Assembly (NCBI RefSeq): GCF_013294065.1
Contig: NZ_JABSNM010000004.1
Location: 1 to 64,000, forward strand
DNA from: Sphaerotilus uruguayifluvii
GTDB taxonomy: Bacteria > Pseudomonadota > Gammaproteobacteria > Burkholderiales > Burkholderiaceae_C
Direction of reading: 5' to 3'
DNA length: 64,000 bases
This document shows positions 8,413 to 20,492 of this stretch, in pieces; position 1 is the stretch's first letter; each line of letters starts with the position of its first letter. The notes beneath the pieces are model-generated. The model made no database searches. It saw only the letters and a program-made list of their open reading frames with translations, and was not told the DNA's origin. The position numbers and the translations under genes are program-made.

Positions 8413-9255
8413 GTGCCTGACCACTACCAGGTCCTGGGTCTGGCGCGCCACGCCGAGGCCGTCGTCGTCAAGGCGGCCTACCGGGCGCTGGTGTCGCTCT
8501 ACCACCCGGACCGCAACCCGGCCCCGGACGCGATCGAGCGGATCCAGCGCATCAACATCGCCCACGATGTGCTCTCGGATCCGGCCCGCCGGCTCGCCTA
8601 CGACGCCACGCTGGCCGACACACCGCCCCCGCCCCCGCCCGAGGCGGACGCGGACACGGACGCGGACGCCGGCCCCGACACGATCGCCGAACGCTGGCAG
8701 ATCGCCGCGGGCTTCTTCCCGGAGATCGACCGGCACCGTGCCCGGCTGGAACGGCTGTCGGCGCACCTGGCCGACGAGTTCCAGCTGCACCTGCTCCAGC
8801 GCCGGCAGTACGCCGACGCGGCAGCGATCGCCGATCGTCTGCGCGTCGAGTTTCTCGGACGCCACTTCGGCACCGACGAAGCCGTGCTCGCCTACGCGGA
8901 GCAGCTGCTGCTGGCGCGGGAGGTCGATGCGGTGCGCTTCGTCAGCCAGATCGTCTCGGTGCTCGGACGCAGCGTCGATGCCGACAGCGTGCGCGAGAAG
9001 GTCTCGCAGCGCTTTCCCCGCACCGTCGACAGCCTGCGCAAGCGCGCCCTGTACGCCCGCATCGCGCACCAGGGCGACGGCCCGCCCGACCGGCAGGCCC
9101 TCCACGAACTGGTGAGCCTGTGCGGCGGCGTCGTGCAGCGACCGCTGCTGCGCGCCGGCGGCACGCTGCTGCTCGGCATGCACGATCTGAAGTTCGAGGA
9201 CGACGAGGAGCTGCGCCAGTTCGTCGTGCGTCGTCTGGCCGCCGAATTCGGTTGA
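8413..9255 (+). CDS. DnaJ-domain protein of unknown partner
   Basis: 280 aa from a GTG start 6 bp after puuD. Residues 1-68 are a J-domain with the HPD motif (His31-Asp33, SLYHPDRNP), which stimulates an Hsp70 ATPase. A Pro/Asp-rich linker (about 71-92) leads to a helical region of 180 residues that I do not recognise; there is no zinc-finger or DnaJ C-terminal domain, so this is a class III J-protein. The family says chaperone partner; the location inside a urate operon suggests but does not show a role in PuuD assembly. It may simply be a neighbour. Confidence 0.8.
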   Translation: MPDHYQVLGLARHAEAVVVKAAYRALVSLYHPDRNPAPDAIERIQRINIAHDVLSDPARRLAYDATLADTPPPPPPEADADTDADAGPDTIAERWQIAAGFFPEIDRHRARLERLSAHLADEFQLHLLQRRQYADAAAIADRLRVEFLGRHFGTDEAVLAYAEQLLLAREVDAVRFVSQIVSVLGRSVDADSVREKVSQRFPRTVDSLRKRALYARIAHQGDGPPDRQALHELVSLCGGVVQRPLLRAGGTLLLGMHDLKFEDDEELRQFVVRRLAAEFG

Positions 9256-9307
9256 AGACGATGTCCAATGCCAGCCTCGTCCCCGCCACCGAATGCCCCG
9301 AGACGCC

Positions 9308-10585
9308 ATGATCTTCCCCGACCCCGCCGCGCTGCTGCGCCAGCTCTTCGATGCCGCCGTGGCCAGCGCGCAGCCCGCGCTGTGCGTGCCGCCGCACCTG
9401 CCCGATCCGGCCCGCGTGCGCGGCCGGCTGATCGTCATCGGTGCCGGCAAGGCCTCGGCGGCGATGGCGCAGGCGGTGGAAAACCACTGGCCGGGGCCGC
9501 TGGCCGGGCTGGTCGTCACCCGCCACGGCTACGGCGCCCCCTGCGAGCGCATCGAGATCGTCGAGGCTGCGCACCCGGTTCCCGATGCCGCCGGTCTGGC
9601 CGCGGCGCAGCGGCTGCTCGCGCTGCCCGAGACGCTCGCCATCACCGCCGACGACCTGGTGCTGTGCCTGATCTCGGGCGGCGGCTCGGCGCTGCTGCCG
9701 CTGCCGGCGGGCGCGCTCACGCTGGAGGACAAGCAGGCGATCAACCGCGCGCTGCTGGCGTCGGGTGCGACCATCTCGGAGATGAACACCGTGCGCCGGC
9801 ACCTGTCGGCGATCAAGGGCGGGCGGCTGGCCGCGGCCTTCCATCCGGCGCGCATGCTCACGCTGCTGCTGTCGGACGTGCCCGGCGACGATCCCGTAGA
9901 CATCGCCTCCGGCCCGACGGTGGCCGATCCGAGCACCTGCGCCGACGCGCTCGAGATCGTCGCCCGCCACCGCATCGCGCTGCCCGAGGCGGCGCGGCGG
10001 CTGCTCGAGTCCGGCGCGGGCGAATCGGTCAAGCCGGGCGACCCGCGCCTGGCGGCCAACGAGGTGCGCATGATCGCCGCGCCACAGATGGCGCTGGAGG
10101 CCGCCGCCCGCGTGGCCGAGGCCGCCGGCCTGCCGGCCCACCTCCTCGGCGACGCGATCGAGGGCGAGGCGCGCGAGGTCGGCCGGGTGCTGGCCGGGCT
10201 GGCGCGGCAGGTCGCCGGGCGAGGTCAGCCCTTCCCGGCGCCGTGCGTGCTGCTGTCGGGCGGCGAGACCACGGTGACGGTGCGCGGCCAGGGCCGCGGC
10301 GGGCGCAATGTGGAATGCCTGCTCGGCTTCGGCGTGGCGCTGGGCGAGCACCCGCGCATCCACGCGCTGATGGCCGACACCGACGGCGTCGACGGCCGCG
10401 AGGAGATCGCCGGCGCGCTGTGGACGCCGGGCACGATCGCCCGCGCCGCGGCCGCCGGCCTGAAGCCCCGCGCGCACCTCGACGACAACGACGGCCACGG
10501 CTTCTTCCAGGCGCTCGGCCAGTCGCTCGTCACCGGCCCGACGCGCACGAACGTGAACGATTTCCGGGCGATTCTGGTGATCTGA
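9308..10585 (+). CDS. ttuD: Glycerate 2-kinase (DUF4147/MOFRL family)
   Basis: 425 aa from ATG 9308; an in-frame ATG at 9293 is an alternative and both have weak ribosome sites. The N-terminal glycerate-kinase domain shows LIVIGAGKASAAMA and LCLISGGGSALLPLP; the C-terminal MOFRL domain shows VLLSGGETTVTV, GRGGRN and ADTDGVDG. The enzyme phosphorylates D-glycerate to 2-phosphoglycerate. In bacteria that degrade allantoin, ureidoglycolate yields glyoxylate, which is carried through tartronate semialdehyde to glycerate, so placement behind puuD makes sense. The carboligase and reductase steps are not in this window. The gene often carries the name ttuD or gck. Confidence 0.88.
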   Translation: MIFPDPAALLRQLFDAAVASAQPALCVPPHLPDPARVRGRLIVIGAGKASAAMAQAVENHWPGPLAGLVVTRHGYGAPCERIEIVEAAHPVPDAAGLAAAQRLLALPETLAITADDLVLCLISGGGSALLPLPAGALTLEDKQAINRALLASGATISEMNTVRRHLSAIKGGRLAAAFHPARMLTLLLSDVPGDDPVDIASGPTVADPSTCADALEIVARHRIALPEAARRLLESGAGESVKPGDPRLAANEVRMIAAPQMALEAAARVAEAAGLPAHLLGDAIEGEAREVGRVLAGLARQVAGRGQPFPAPCVLLSGGETTVTVRGQGRGGRNVECLLGFGVALGEHPRIHALMADTDGVDGREEIAGALWTPGTIARAAAAGLKPRAHLDDNDGHGFFQALGQSLVTGPTRTNVNDFRAILVI

Positions 10586-10613
10586 GCGGCGCCACCCCCG
10601 CTTGACGCATCGA

Positions 10614-10631
10614 ACATGACTTTGGTCATGT
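10614..10631. repeat. Short inverted repeat downstream of glycerate kinase
   Basis: ACATGAC, spacer TTTG, GTCATGT lies 28 bp after the kinase stop and 118 bp before the next gene. It is a 7-bp stem without a T-tract, so it could be an attenuated terminator or an operator for the following gene. The rest of 10586-10748 shows nothing I can name. Confidence 0.4.
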
Positions 10632-10748
10632 CGTTACCCGCTCGCCACATCCCGATCTGAAAATAAATCTACTCTCCCGGCAGGGCCTCGTGCCTCGCCA
10701 AGGTCGCAGGCTGTCACGCGGCCGGCATGTCTTTTTCGGGAGAGTCAG

Positions 10749-11402
10749 ATGAACCGTCCACCCTTCGCACGCCAGGCCCTTGCGCTGGCACTGGCCGCCA
10801 CCACCCTGGGCGCCGCAGCCCAGACCACGCCCGCGGCCCAGCTCGAGAAGTCGCAGGTGCTCGCCGGCGGCAATGTCGTCACCGCCTACCGCGTGCCGGT
10901 GGTCAGCAGCACCGGCGCGGTCAAGTACTACGACATGTCCTTCGTGCTGGCCGTCAGCACCGCCGGCGTGCCGAGCTTCTCGAAGTTCACCACGGCGGTT
11001 TCGCCGACCACGCAGGGCACCACGTTCATCGCCGGAAAGTACAAGACACCAGAAGGTCGCATCTGTCAGGTCACGACCGCGGTGCTGAGCGGTGGCCGCC
11101 AGCAGCTCAACATCAGCTGCAACAACCCGACCACCAGCAATGACGCGTTGACCATGAGTCTGGCGACAGGACTGATTGCAGGTCATCCCTACCAGACCGA
11201 CCTGACCGCCGCGAAGATCGGCGACATCACCGGCTACGCCCAGTACGCCTGGGGCAAGGCGCTCTTTGCACAATGGTGGAACTGGGCGTGCCTGGGCACC
11301 GGTCACATCGTCAGCGCCGTTCAGGCCGGCAACCAGATCGCCATCAGCGCCTACGAGCGGGGCAACACGCAAATCTGCGGTTCGATCATGACGCTGCAGT
11401 GA
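10749..11402 (+). CDS. Secreted protein of unknown function
   Basis: 217 aa. The first 25 residues form a Sec signal peptide (charged MNRPPFARQ, hydrophobic core, AAA-Q cleavage). The mature protein is rich in Thr, Ser, Ala and Gly, and has four cysteines (GRICQV, NISCNN, WACLG, QICGS), an even number compatible with two disulfides in the periplasm or outside. I recognise no domain. GGGAGAGTC upstream gives a good ribosome site. It stands alone between the glycerate kinase and the carbonic anhydrase, preceded by a 163-bp gap with an AT-rich stretch (about 10660-10672), so it probably has its own promoter. Confidence 0.7.
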   Translation: MNRPPFARQALALALAATTLGAAAQTTPAAQLEKSQVLAGGNVVTAYRVPVVSSTGAVKYYDMSFVLAVSTAGVPSFSKFTTAVSPTTQGTTFIAGKYKTPEGRICQVTTAVLSGGRQQLNISCNNPTTSNDALTMSLATGLIAGHPYQTDLTAAKIGDITGYAQYAWGKALFAQWWNWACLGTGHIVSAVQAGNQIAISAYERGNTQICGSIMTLQ

Positions 11403-11503
11403 GCAATCCGCGGCCGGCCGCGCCGGATCGGGTCAAGTCGCGGCCTGAAAGTGCCGAAATCGACAGTCATGCCGATTGAACGCCCTTGCGCCGGAGACCC
11501 GAG

Positions 11504-12592
11504 ATGACCCGACCGAACCGCACGATGAACCGCCCGATTCCCGGCCTGCTGCTGGGTGCCCTGCTGATGATCGGCACGGGCGCTCAGGCCGGCGACGACC
11601 ATGCCGCACCGGCGCACGAGCCGCCGGCCAAGGCGGCGGCCAAGGCGGCGGCCAAGGCGGCCGCTGCCGCCGAAAGCAAGGAGGCGCCGGCCCCGGCGGC
11701 GGCCGCGCCGGCCCGCGTCGGCGACGAGGAGCTGCGCCGACGCCTGGAGGAGCGCATCGCCGCGGTGCGCGCCGCGCAGAAGGAGGAGGCGCCGCGGCCG
11801 CGCCCCCGCCCGCGCCCCGCGGTCGCCCATGCCGCGCCGGCCACGCCGATCACCGAGCATGTCGTCGCCGCGGCCGATCCGCATGCGCCGGCGGGCGGAG
11901 CCGCGCCGGCCCCGCATGCCGCGCACTGGTCCTATGCCGGCGATGGCGGCCCGGCCGAATGGGGCAAGCTCAAGCCCGAGTTCTCGAGCTGCTCGATCGG
12001 CAAGCGCCAGAGCCCGATCGACATCCGCGGCGGCGTCAAGGTCGATCTCGAGCCGATCCGCTTCGACTACCGGCCCACCGGCTTCAACGTCGTCGACAAC
12101 GGCCACACCGTGCAGGCCAACCTCGGCGGCGGCAACTCGATCGAGGTCGCCGGCCGCCGCTACGAGCTGGTGCAGTTCCACTTCCACCGCCCGTCGGAGG
12201 AGCGCATCAACGGCCGCCAGTACGAGATGGTCGCCCACCTGGTGCACAAGGATCCGGAGGGCCGCCTGGCGGTGGTGGCGGTGCTGATGGACCAGGGCAA
12301 GCAGCATCCGATGGTCCAGCTGGTCTGGAACAGCCTGCCGCTGGAGAAGAAGGAAGAGACGATGTCGCCGGTGCCGATCGACATGAACCTGATGCTGCCG
12401 GAGGACCGCCGCTACTACACCTACATGGGCTCGCTGACCACGCCGCCGTGCAGCGAGGGCGTGCTGTGGCTGGTGCTCAAGCAGCCGGCGCAGATGTCGC
12501 CCGACCAGATCGCCGTGTTCGCCAAGCTCTATCCGATGAACGCGCGCCCGATCCAGCAGGTCAGCGGCCGCATGATCAAGGAATCGAACTGA
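11504..12592 (+). CDS. Alpha-carbonic anhydrase with long Ala/Lys- and Pro-rich N-terminal region
   Basis: 362 aa; ATG 11504 follows GGAG by 8 bases (ATG 11525 is an alternative). A signal peptide ends near AQA-GDD (about residue 32). Residues 40-145 are low-complexity: AAK repeats, an Arg/Glu-rich helix, then RPRPRPRP. From about 148 the alpha-CA domain runs HWSYAG, QSPIDI, QFHFHRPSEE and EMVAHLVH. His226, His228 and His245 are the zinc ligands; the 2 and 17 residue spacings match bacterial alpha-CAs. GSLTTPPCSEGVLW supplies the conserved Thr and substrate pocket. It interconverts CO2 and bicarbonate in the periplasm. The linker may tether the enzyme to the wall or an anionic surface (inference). 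Confidence 0.92.
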   Translation: MTRPNRTMNRPIPGLLLGALLMIGTGAQAGDDHAAPAHEPPAKAAAKAAAKAAAAAESKEAPAPAAAAPARVGDEELRRRLEERIAAVRAAQKEEAPRPRPRPRPAVAHAAPATPITEHVVAAADPHAPAGGAAPAPHAAHWSYAGDGGPAEWGKLKPEFSSCSIGKRQSPIDIRGGVKVDLEPIRFDYRPTGFNVVDNGHTVQANLGGGNSIEVAGRRYELVQFHFHRPSEERINGRQYEMVAHLVHKDPEGRLAVVAVLMDQGKQHPMVQLVWNSLPLEKKEETMSPVPIDMNLMLPEDRRYYTYMGSLTTPPCSEGVLWLVLKQPAQMSPDQIAVFAKLYPMNARPIQQVSGRMIKESN

Positions 12593-12686
12593 GCGTGTCC
12601 ATCGCGCCGGCTTGACCCGGTCGGACCCGCGACGGTGCCGAGGCTGATAGGCTCGGCACCGTTGTTCGTTTCCAGAGACCGCACCC

Positions 12687-13364
12687 ATGTTCACCGGCAT
12701 CGTCCAGGCCGTCGCCACCGTGGCGGCCCTCTCCGACCGCCCCGGCCTGCGCAGCTTCACGCTGCAGTTCCCGCCCGGCTTTCTCGCCGGCCAGGAGATC
12801 GGCGCCAGCGTCGCCTGCGACGGCACCTGCCTGACCGTCGTCCGGCACCATGACGGCGACCGCGCCGACTTCGACGTGATGCAGCAGAGCCTGGCGCTCA
12901 CGACGCTGGGCACGCTGCAGGTCGGCAGCCGCCTCAACGTCGAGCGCGCCGCGCGCGACGGCGTCGAGATCGGCGGCCACCCGCTCTCCGGCCACATCGA
13001 CTTCCAGGCCACGCTGGTCGAGGTGCGCCACCCCGAGAACAACCATGTGCTGCGCATCCAGGTGCCGCCGCAGTGGATGCGCTACGTCTTCCCGAAGGGC
13101 TACATCGCCATCAACGGCGCCAGCCTGACGATCGCCGAGGTCGACCGCGCGGCCGGCTGCTTCGAGGTCTGGCTGATCCCGGAGACGCTGCGCCAGACCA
13201 CCTTCGGCGACAAGCGGCCCGGCGATGCGCTCAACATCGAGATCGAGCGCCAGACCCAGGTGATGGTCGACACCGTGCGCGCGGCGGTCGACGAGCGGCT
13301 CGGCGGCCTGCTGCCGGCGCTGAAGGAGCTGCTGCGCGAGCGCGGCGTGGAGATCGACGCATGA
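12687..13364 (+). CDS. ribE: Riboflavin synthase, alpha chain
   Basis: 225 aa, close to the 210-220 norm. MFTGIVQ is the invariant start of the family. Two homologous lumazine-binding barrels follow: first with ACDGTCLTV and GHPLSGHIDF, second with AINGASLTIAEV and LIPETLRQTT. It dismutates two 6,7-dimethyl-8-ribityllumazine molecules to riboflavin. No FMN riboswitch precedes it and no other rib gene adjoins, so this copy is outside a rib operon. Its stop overlaps the next start (ATGA), coupling it to the DUF1415 gene. The lumazine-binding motif is conserved, so I read it as an active synthase, not a lumazine-binding paralogue. Confidence 0.9.
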   Translation: MFTGIVQAVATVAALSDRPGLRSFTLQFPPGFLAGQEIGASVACDGTCLTVVRHHDGDRADFDVMQQSLALTTLGTLQVGSRLNVERAARDGVEIGGHPLSGHIDFQATLVEVRHPENNHVLRIQVPPQWMRYVFPKGYIAINGASLTIAEVDRAAGCFEVWLIPETLRQTTFGDKRPGDALNIEIERQTQVMVDTVRAAVDERLGGLLPALKELLRERGVEIDA

Positions 13365-13936
13365 ACACCCCGATGAACGACACCCCGAAGACCGTCCCGT
13401 CCGACGCGCAGGCCGTCGCCGACACCGTCGAGTGGCTGGAGAAGGCCGTCATCGGCCTGAACCTGTGCCCCTTCGCCAAGGCGGTGCATGTCAAGCAGCA
13501 GATCCGCTACCAGGTCAGCCACGCCACCGACGCCGAGGGCCTGCTGCAGGAGCTGGTGAGCGAGCTCGAGCTGCTGGCCGAGACCTCGCCCGAGAAGATC
13601 GAGACGACGCTGCTGATCCATCCGCAGGCCCTGACCGACTTCATGGACTTCAACGACTTTCTCGAGGTCGCCGACGCAGCGGTGGAGGCGCTGCAGCTCG
13701 ACGGCATCCTGCAGGTCGCCAGCTTCCACCCCGACTACCAGTTCGACGAGACGCACGCCGACGACATCGAGAACTTCAGCAACCGCTCGCCCTGGCCGAC
13801 GCTGCACCTGATCCGCGAGGCCAGCATCGACGCGGCGGTCGAGGCCTTCCCCGACGCCGCCGACATCTACGAGCGCAACATCGAGACGCTGCAGCGGCTC
13901 GGTCACGCGGGATGGAAAAGGCTGTTCACGACCTGA
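13361..13936 (+). CDS. DUF1415 family protein
   Basis: 191 aa, starting in the ATGA overlap with riboflavin synthase. The family signature VIGLNLCPFAKAVHVKQQIRYQVS lies near residues 28-50, and the Asp-rich stretch FHPDYQFDETHADDIENFSNRSPWP near 122-147; both are characteristic of DUF1415. The conserved CPFA and histidine suggest a catalytic or metal-binding site, but no activity is established that I know of. Coupling to ribE is physical only. No signal peptide or membrane segment is present. Confidence 0.85.
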   Translation: MNTPMNDTPKTVPSDAQAVADTVEWLEKAVIGLNLCPFAKAVHVKQQIRYQVSHATDAEGLLQELVSELELLAETSPEKIETTLLIHPQALTDFMDFNDFLEVADAAVEALQLDGILQVASFHPDYQFDETHADDIENFSNRSPWPTLHLIREASIDAAVEAFPDAADIYERNIETLQRLGHAGWKRLFTT

Positions 13937-14271
13937 TACCATACGGTTCCACGCAGATCGGGGGGTCTGCCGGTGAAAGAATCTTCAGGCGGACGTGCCC
14001 TGTTCTTTCATTTGTGACACGAATGCAGGCCCTGCAGCAGGCTTTCTTGCCTTGATCTGGGTCGGTCAACGGGCCCTTCACCGGGCTTCATGCATCAGAT
14101 TCAAGGCGATGATGTGAATTGTCGACAGAATTGGCGGCAATCCTCGCTATGCTCGGGCTTGTCGGCAACCGATGCAAAGCGGTACCGCAGGCTCCGTCGA
14201 TGAGCCACCCGCCACCCCCGATCGCGGCCACATCTGAAAAATCATGACACGACGGCGGTGGGGTGGCCCGA

Positions 14272-14300
14272 TTCACAGCAGTTGGCATGCTCGCTAGACT
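14272..14300 (+). promoter_or_regulatory. Sigma70 promoter of the RlpA-like gene
   Basis: TTCACA (14272-14277), a 17-bp spacer and TAGACT (14295-14300) place a start near 14307, about 55 bp before the ATG at 14362. The remainder of the 425-bp gap 13937-14361 holds no gene; a TGTCGACA palindrome at 14120-14127 is the only other notable motif. Confidence 0.55.
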
Positions 14301-14361
14301 GCGCCCACTTTTCGATCACCCGATCGGAAGCCCACGCAACTCAGGCAAGGAGACCCCCCAG

Positions 14362-15024
14362 ATGAATGCACGGACTGTCCGCTCTGTCGCTCTTCGCACC
14401 ACCTTCTGCACGCTGCTGCTCGCAGGTGCAGGCATGACGATGGCGGCCCAGGAAACGGCTGCGAGCGATGAAGGGGATCGTCCTGCGCTGCTGTCGGTCT
14501 CCGCGCTGGCCAGCACGACCAGCGCCGCGGTCAGCGCGGTGGCCGAGGCGGCCTCCGCACCGGTCAGCGCCGCCGTCAGCGCGGTGAGCGCCGTCACCAG
14601 CGCGATCACCGAACCGGTGCAGCGCATCCGCAATGCCGCGGCCACGACCACCGCGCTGGTGACCGGCCAGCCGCACCAGACCGGCAACGCGTCCTACTAC
14701 GCCGACAAGTTCCACGGCCGCAAGACCGCCAGCGGCGAGAACTTCGACAACACCGAGCTGACGATGGCGCACCGCACGCTGCCGCTGGGCACGCTGGTGA
14801 AGGTGACCAACCTGGCCAACAACACCAGCGTGGTGGTGCGCGTCAACGATCGCGGCCCCTACTCCAGCGGCCGCGTGGCCGACCTGTCGCGTGCCGCGGC
14901 CGAGAAGCTCAACATGATCCGCCAGGGCTTTGCGCAGGTCGCGCTGCACATCCTGCCGCCGAGCGCGACGAACGCCGCCGACAAGGACGAGCGCGGCGCG
15001 GCCAAGCTGCCGACGATCCGCTGA
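14362..15024 (+). CDS. rlpA: RlpA-like septal ring lytic transglycosylase (DPBB domain)
   Basis: 220 aa; the ATG is preceded by AAGGAG. A signal peptide ends near MAAQ; there is no lipobox Cys, so unlike classical RlpA it would be soluble in the periplasm. An Ala/Ser/Val-rich linker (about 40-100) leads to the double-psi beta-barrel: GNASYYADKFHGRKTASGE, MAHRTLPLGT, and VNDRGPYSSGRVADLS. The Glu of SGE, His of MAHR and Asp of NDRGP align with residues needed for lytic activity in Pseudomonas RlpA. It cleaves denuded glycan strands at the septum. No SPOR domain is visible, so septal targeting would have to work another way. Confidence 0.82.
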   Translation: MNARTVRSVALRTTFCTLLLAGAGMTMAAQETAASDEGDRPALLSVSALASTTSAAVSAVAEAASAPVSAAVSAVSAVTSAITEPVQRIRNAAATTTALVTGQPHQTGNASYYADKFHGRKTASGENFDNTELTMAHRTLPLGTLVKVTNLANNTSVVVRVNDRGPYSSGRVADLSRAAAEKLNMIRQGFAQVALHILPPSATNAADKDERGAAKLPTIR

Positions 15025-15049
15025 ACGCGTCGCGCCCGCCGGCGCGATC

Positions 15050-16011
15050 TCAAGCTGCGCAGCGCGCCCGCAGCGCCCGTCCGGCGCGCGAGCCGTTCGG
15101 CCGGCCCAGCTCGGCGCAGATCCATTCGCCGCAGGCGGCCAGCGCCTCCAGGTCCACGCCGGTGGACTCGCCCAGGCCGTGCAGCAGCCAGACCAGGTCC
15201 TCGGTCGCCACGTTGCCGGTGGCGCCCTTCGCGTAGGGGCAACCGCCCAGGCCGGCCACCGAGCTGTCGAACACCCGCACGCCCTGGCGCCAGGCCTCGG
15301 CCACGTTGGCCACGCCCATGCCCCAGGTGTCGTGGAAATGGCCGGCCAGACGCGCCACCGGCACCTGTTCGCCCACCGTGCCGATCAGGCGCTGCACGCC
15401 CGCCGGCGTGCCGATGCCGATGGTGTCGCCCAGCGAGACCTCGAAGCAGCCCATCTGCAGCAGCTCGCGCGCGATCGCGGCCACCGCCTCGGGCGCGACC
15501 TCGCCCTGGTAGGGGCAGCCGAGCACGCAGGAGATGTAGCCGCGCACCCGCACGCCGGCGGTCTGCGCCGCCGCCAGGATCGGCTCGAAGCGCGCGATCG
15601 ACTCGGCCACCGTGCAGTTGATGTTCTTCTGCGAGAAGGCCTCGGAGGCGGCGGCGAAGACCGCGACCTCGCGGGCGCCGGCCGCCAGCGCCGCCTCGAA
15701 GCCCTTGAGGTTGGGCGTCAGCACGGGGTAGTTCACGCCGGGAAACTCGGCCGCCGACGGCAGACCGGCCATCACCTCGGCATGGTCGGCCATCTGCGGC
15801 ACCCACTTCGGCGAGACGAAGGCGGTGGCCTCGATGTCCTTCAGGCCGGCGGCGGCCAGGCGGCGGATCAGCGCGAGCTTGGTCGCGGTCGCAATGGCCT
15901 GGCGCTCGTTCTGCAGGCCGTCGCGCGGGCCGACCTCGACCAGGCGCACCGTCGGGGCCGCGGGAGATGCAGGGGGCGCAGGAGGGCGGGAAGACATGCT
16001 CATGGCGCCCA

Positions 16012-16015
<4 letters not shown>
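15050..16015 (-). CDS. liuE: Hydroxymethylglutaryl-CoA lyase
   Basis: 321 aa. VEVGPRDGLQNE and the catalytic loop SVAGLGGCPYAKGATGN are HMG-CoA lyase signatures (the Cys in GGCPYA is the catalytic loop cysteine); AGHFHDTWGMGVAN supplies the metal-binding HxH. It splits HMG-CoA to acetyl-CoA and acetoacetate, the last step of leucine degradation. The start at 16015 overlaps the stop of the carboxylase alpha gene (ATGA); in-frame ATGs at 16012, 16003 and 15997 are alternatives. Last gene of the liu operon, convergent with the RlpA-like gene. A divergent paralogue sits at 41245-42237. Confidence 0.93.
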
Positions 16016-18030
<2,015 letters not shown>

Positions 18031-18033
18031 GGC

Positions 18034-18861
18034 TCAGGCTCCGGAATCGGGGGATGAGGGCAGCGTCCAGGCCGCCGGCCGCTTGTCCAGGAAGGCGGCC
18101 AGCCCTTCGCGGGCCTCGTCGGTGGCGCGCAGCGTGGCGATGCGCCGCGCGGTGTCCTCGACCAGCGCGTCGGTGATCGGCCGGTTGGCGACGGCGCGGA
18201 TCAGGTCGGTCGCCGCGGCCTGCGCCTGCGGGCCGCCGGTCAGCAGCGCCTCGATCAGCGCGTCGACCTGGGTGTCGAGCCCGTCGTCGGTCGTCACCTC
18301 ATGCACCAGCCCCAGCTCGCGGGCCCGCGCGGCCGGGATGCGCTCGGCGGTCTGGAAATAGCGGTAGGCCTGGCGCTCGCCGATCGCGCGGATCACATAG
18401 GGGCTGATCGCCGACGGAATGATGCCGAAGCGCACCTCGGAGGTCGCGAACACCGCCCGCTCGGCGGCGATGCAGAGGTCGCAGGCGGCCGCCAGCCCCA
18501 TGCCGCCGCCGAGCGCGGCGCCCTGCACCCGGGCGAGCGTCGGCGTCACGCAGGTCGACAGCGTGCGGAACAGCCCGGCGAGCCGGCGCGCGTCGGCGAG
18601 GTTGTCCTCGACCGAGGCCTCCCCCTGGCGGCGCATCCAGTTCAGGTCGGCGCCGGCCGAGAAGCTGCGGCCCTCGCCGGCCAGCACGATGGCGCGCACC
18701 GCCGGGTCGGCGTCGAGCTGGAGCAGCGTGTCGGTCAGCTCGGCGATCAGCGTCTCGTCGAAGGCGTTGTGCACCGCAGGCCGGGCCATCCAGATCCAGG
18801 CCGCCGGGCCGCGGCGCTCGATGCGCAGCGTCGCCAGGGACGTCGTCGTGGAGATCGTCAT
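18034..18861 (-). CDS. liuC: Enoyl-CoA hydratase, likely methylglutaconyl-CoA hydratase
   Basis: 275 aa crotonase-fold protein. GRSFSAGADLNWM forms one oxyanion strand and VQGAALGGGMGLAAACD the other; EVRFGIIPSAISPYV is typical of the AUH/LiuC branch. It hydrates 3-methylglutaconyl-CoA to HMG-CoA. The gene lies between the two carboxylase subunit genes (14-bp gap to liuB, 3-bp gap to liuD), the standard liu order. Substrate is assigned by context. Confidence 0.9.
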   Translation of the reverse strand: MTISTTTSLATLRIERRGPAAWIWMARPAVHNAFDETLIAELTDTLLQLDADPAVRAIVLAGEGRSFSAGADLNWMRRQGEASVEDNLADARRLAGLFRTLSTCVTPTLARVQGAALGGGMGLAAACDLCIAAERAVFATSEVRFGIIPSAISPYVIRAIGERQAYRYFQTAERIPAARARELGLVHEVTTDDGLDTQVDALIEALLTGGPQAQAAATDLIRAVANRPITDALVEDTARRIATLRATDEAREGLAAFLDKRPAAWTLPSSPDSGA

Positions 18862-18874
18862 CGGTCAGCCCCCC

Positions 18875-20482
<1,608 letters not shown>

Positions 20483-20492
20483 GGCGGCGTCC

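Noticed and set aside
12593-12686. FMN riboswitch upstream of riboflavin synthase
   Set aside because: The 94-bp gap is too short and lacks the conserved RFN-element sequence blocks.
14362-15024. Calling the RlpA-like protein a lipoprotein as in E. coli
   Set aside because: The only Cys in the leader (TTFCTLLL) precedes the hydrophobic core and there is no lipobox at the cleavage site.
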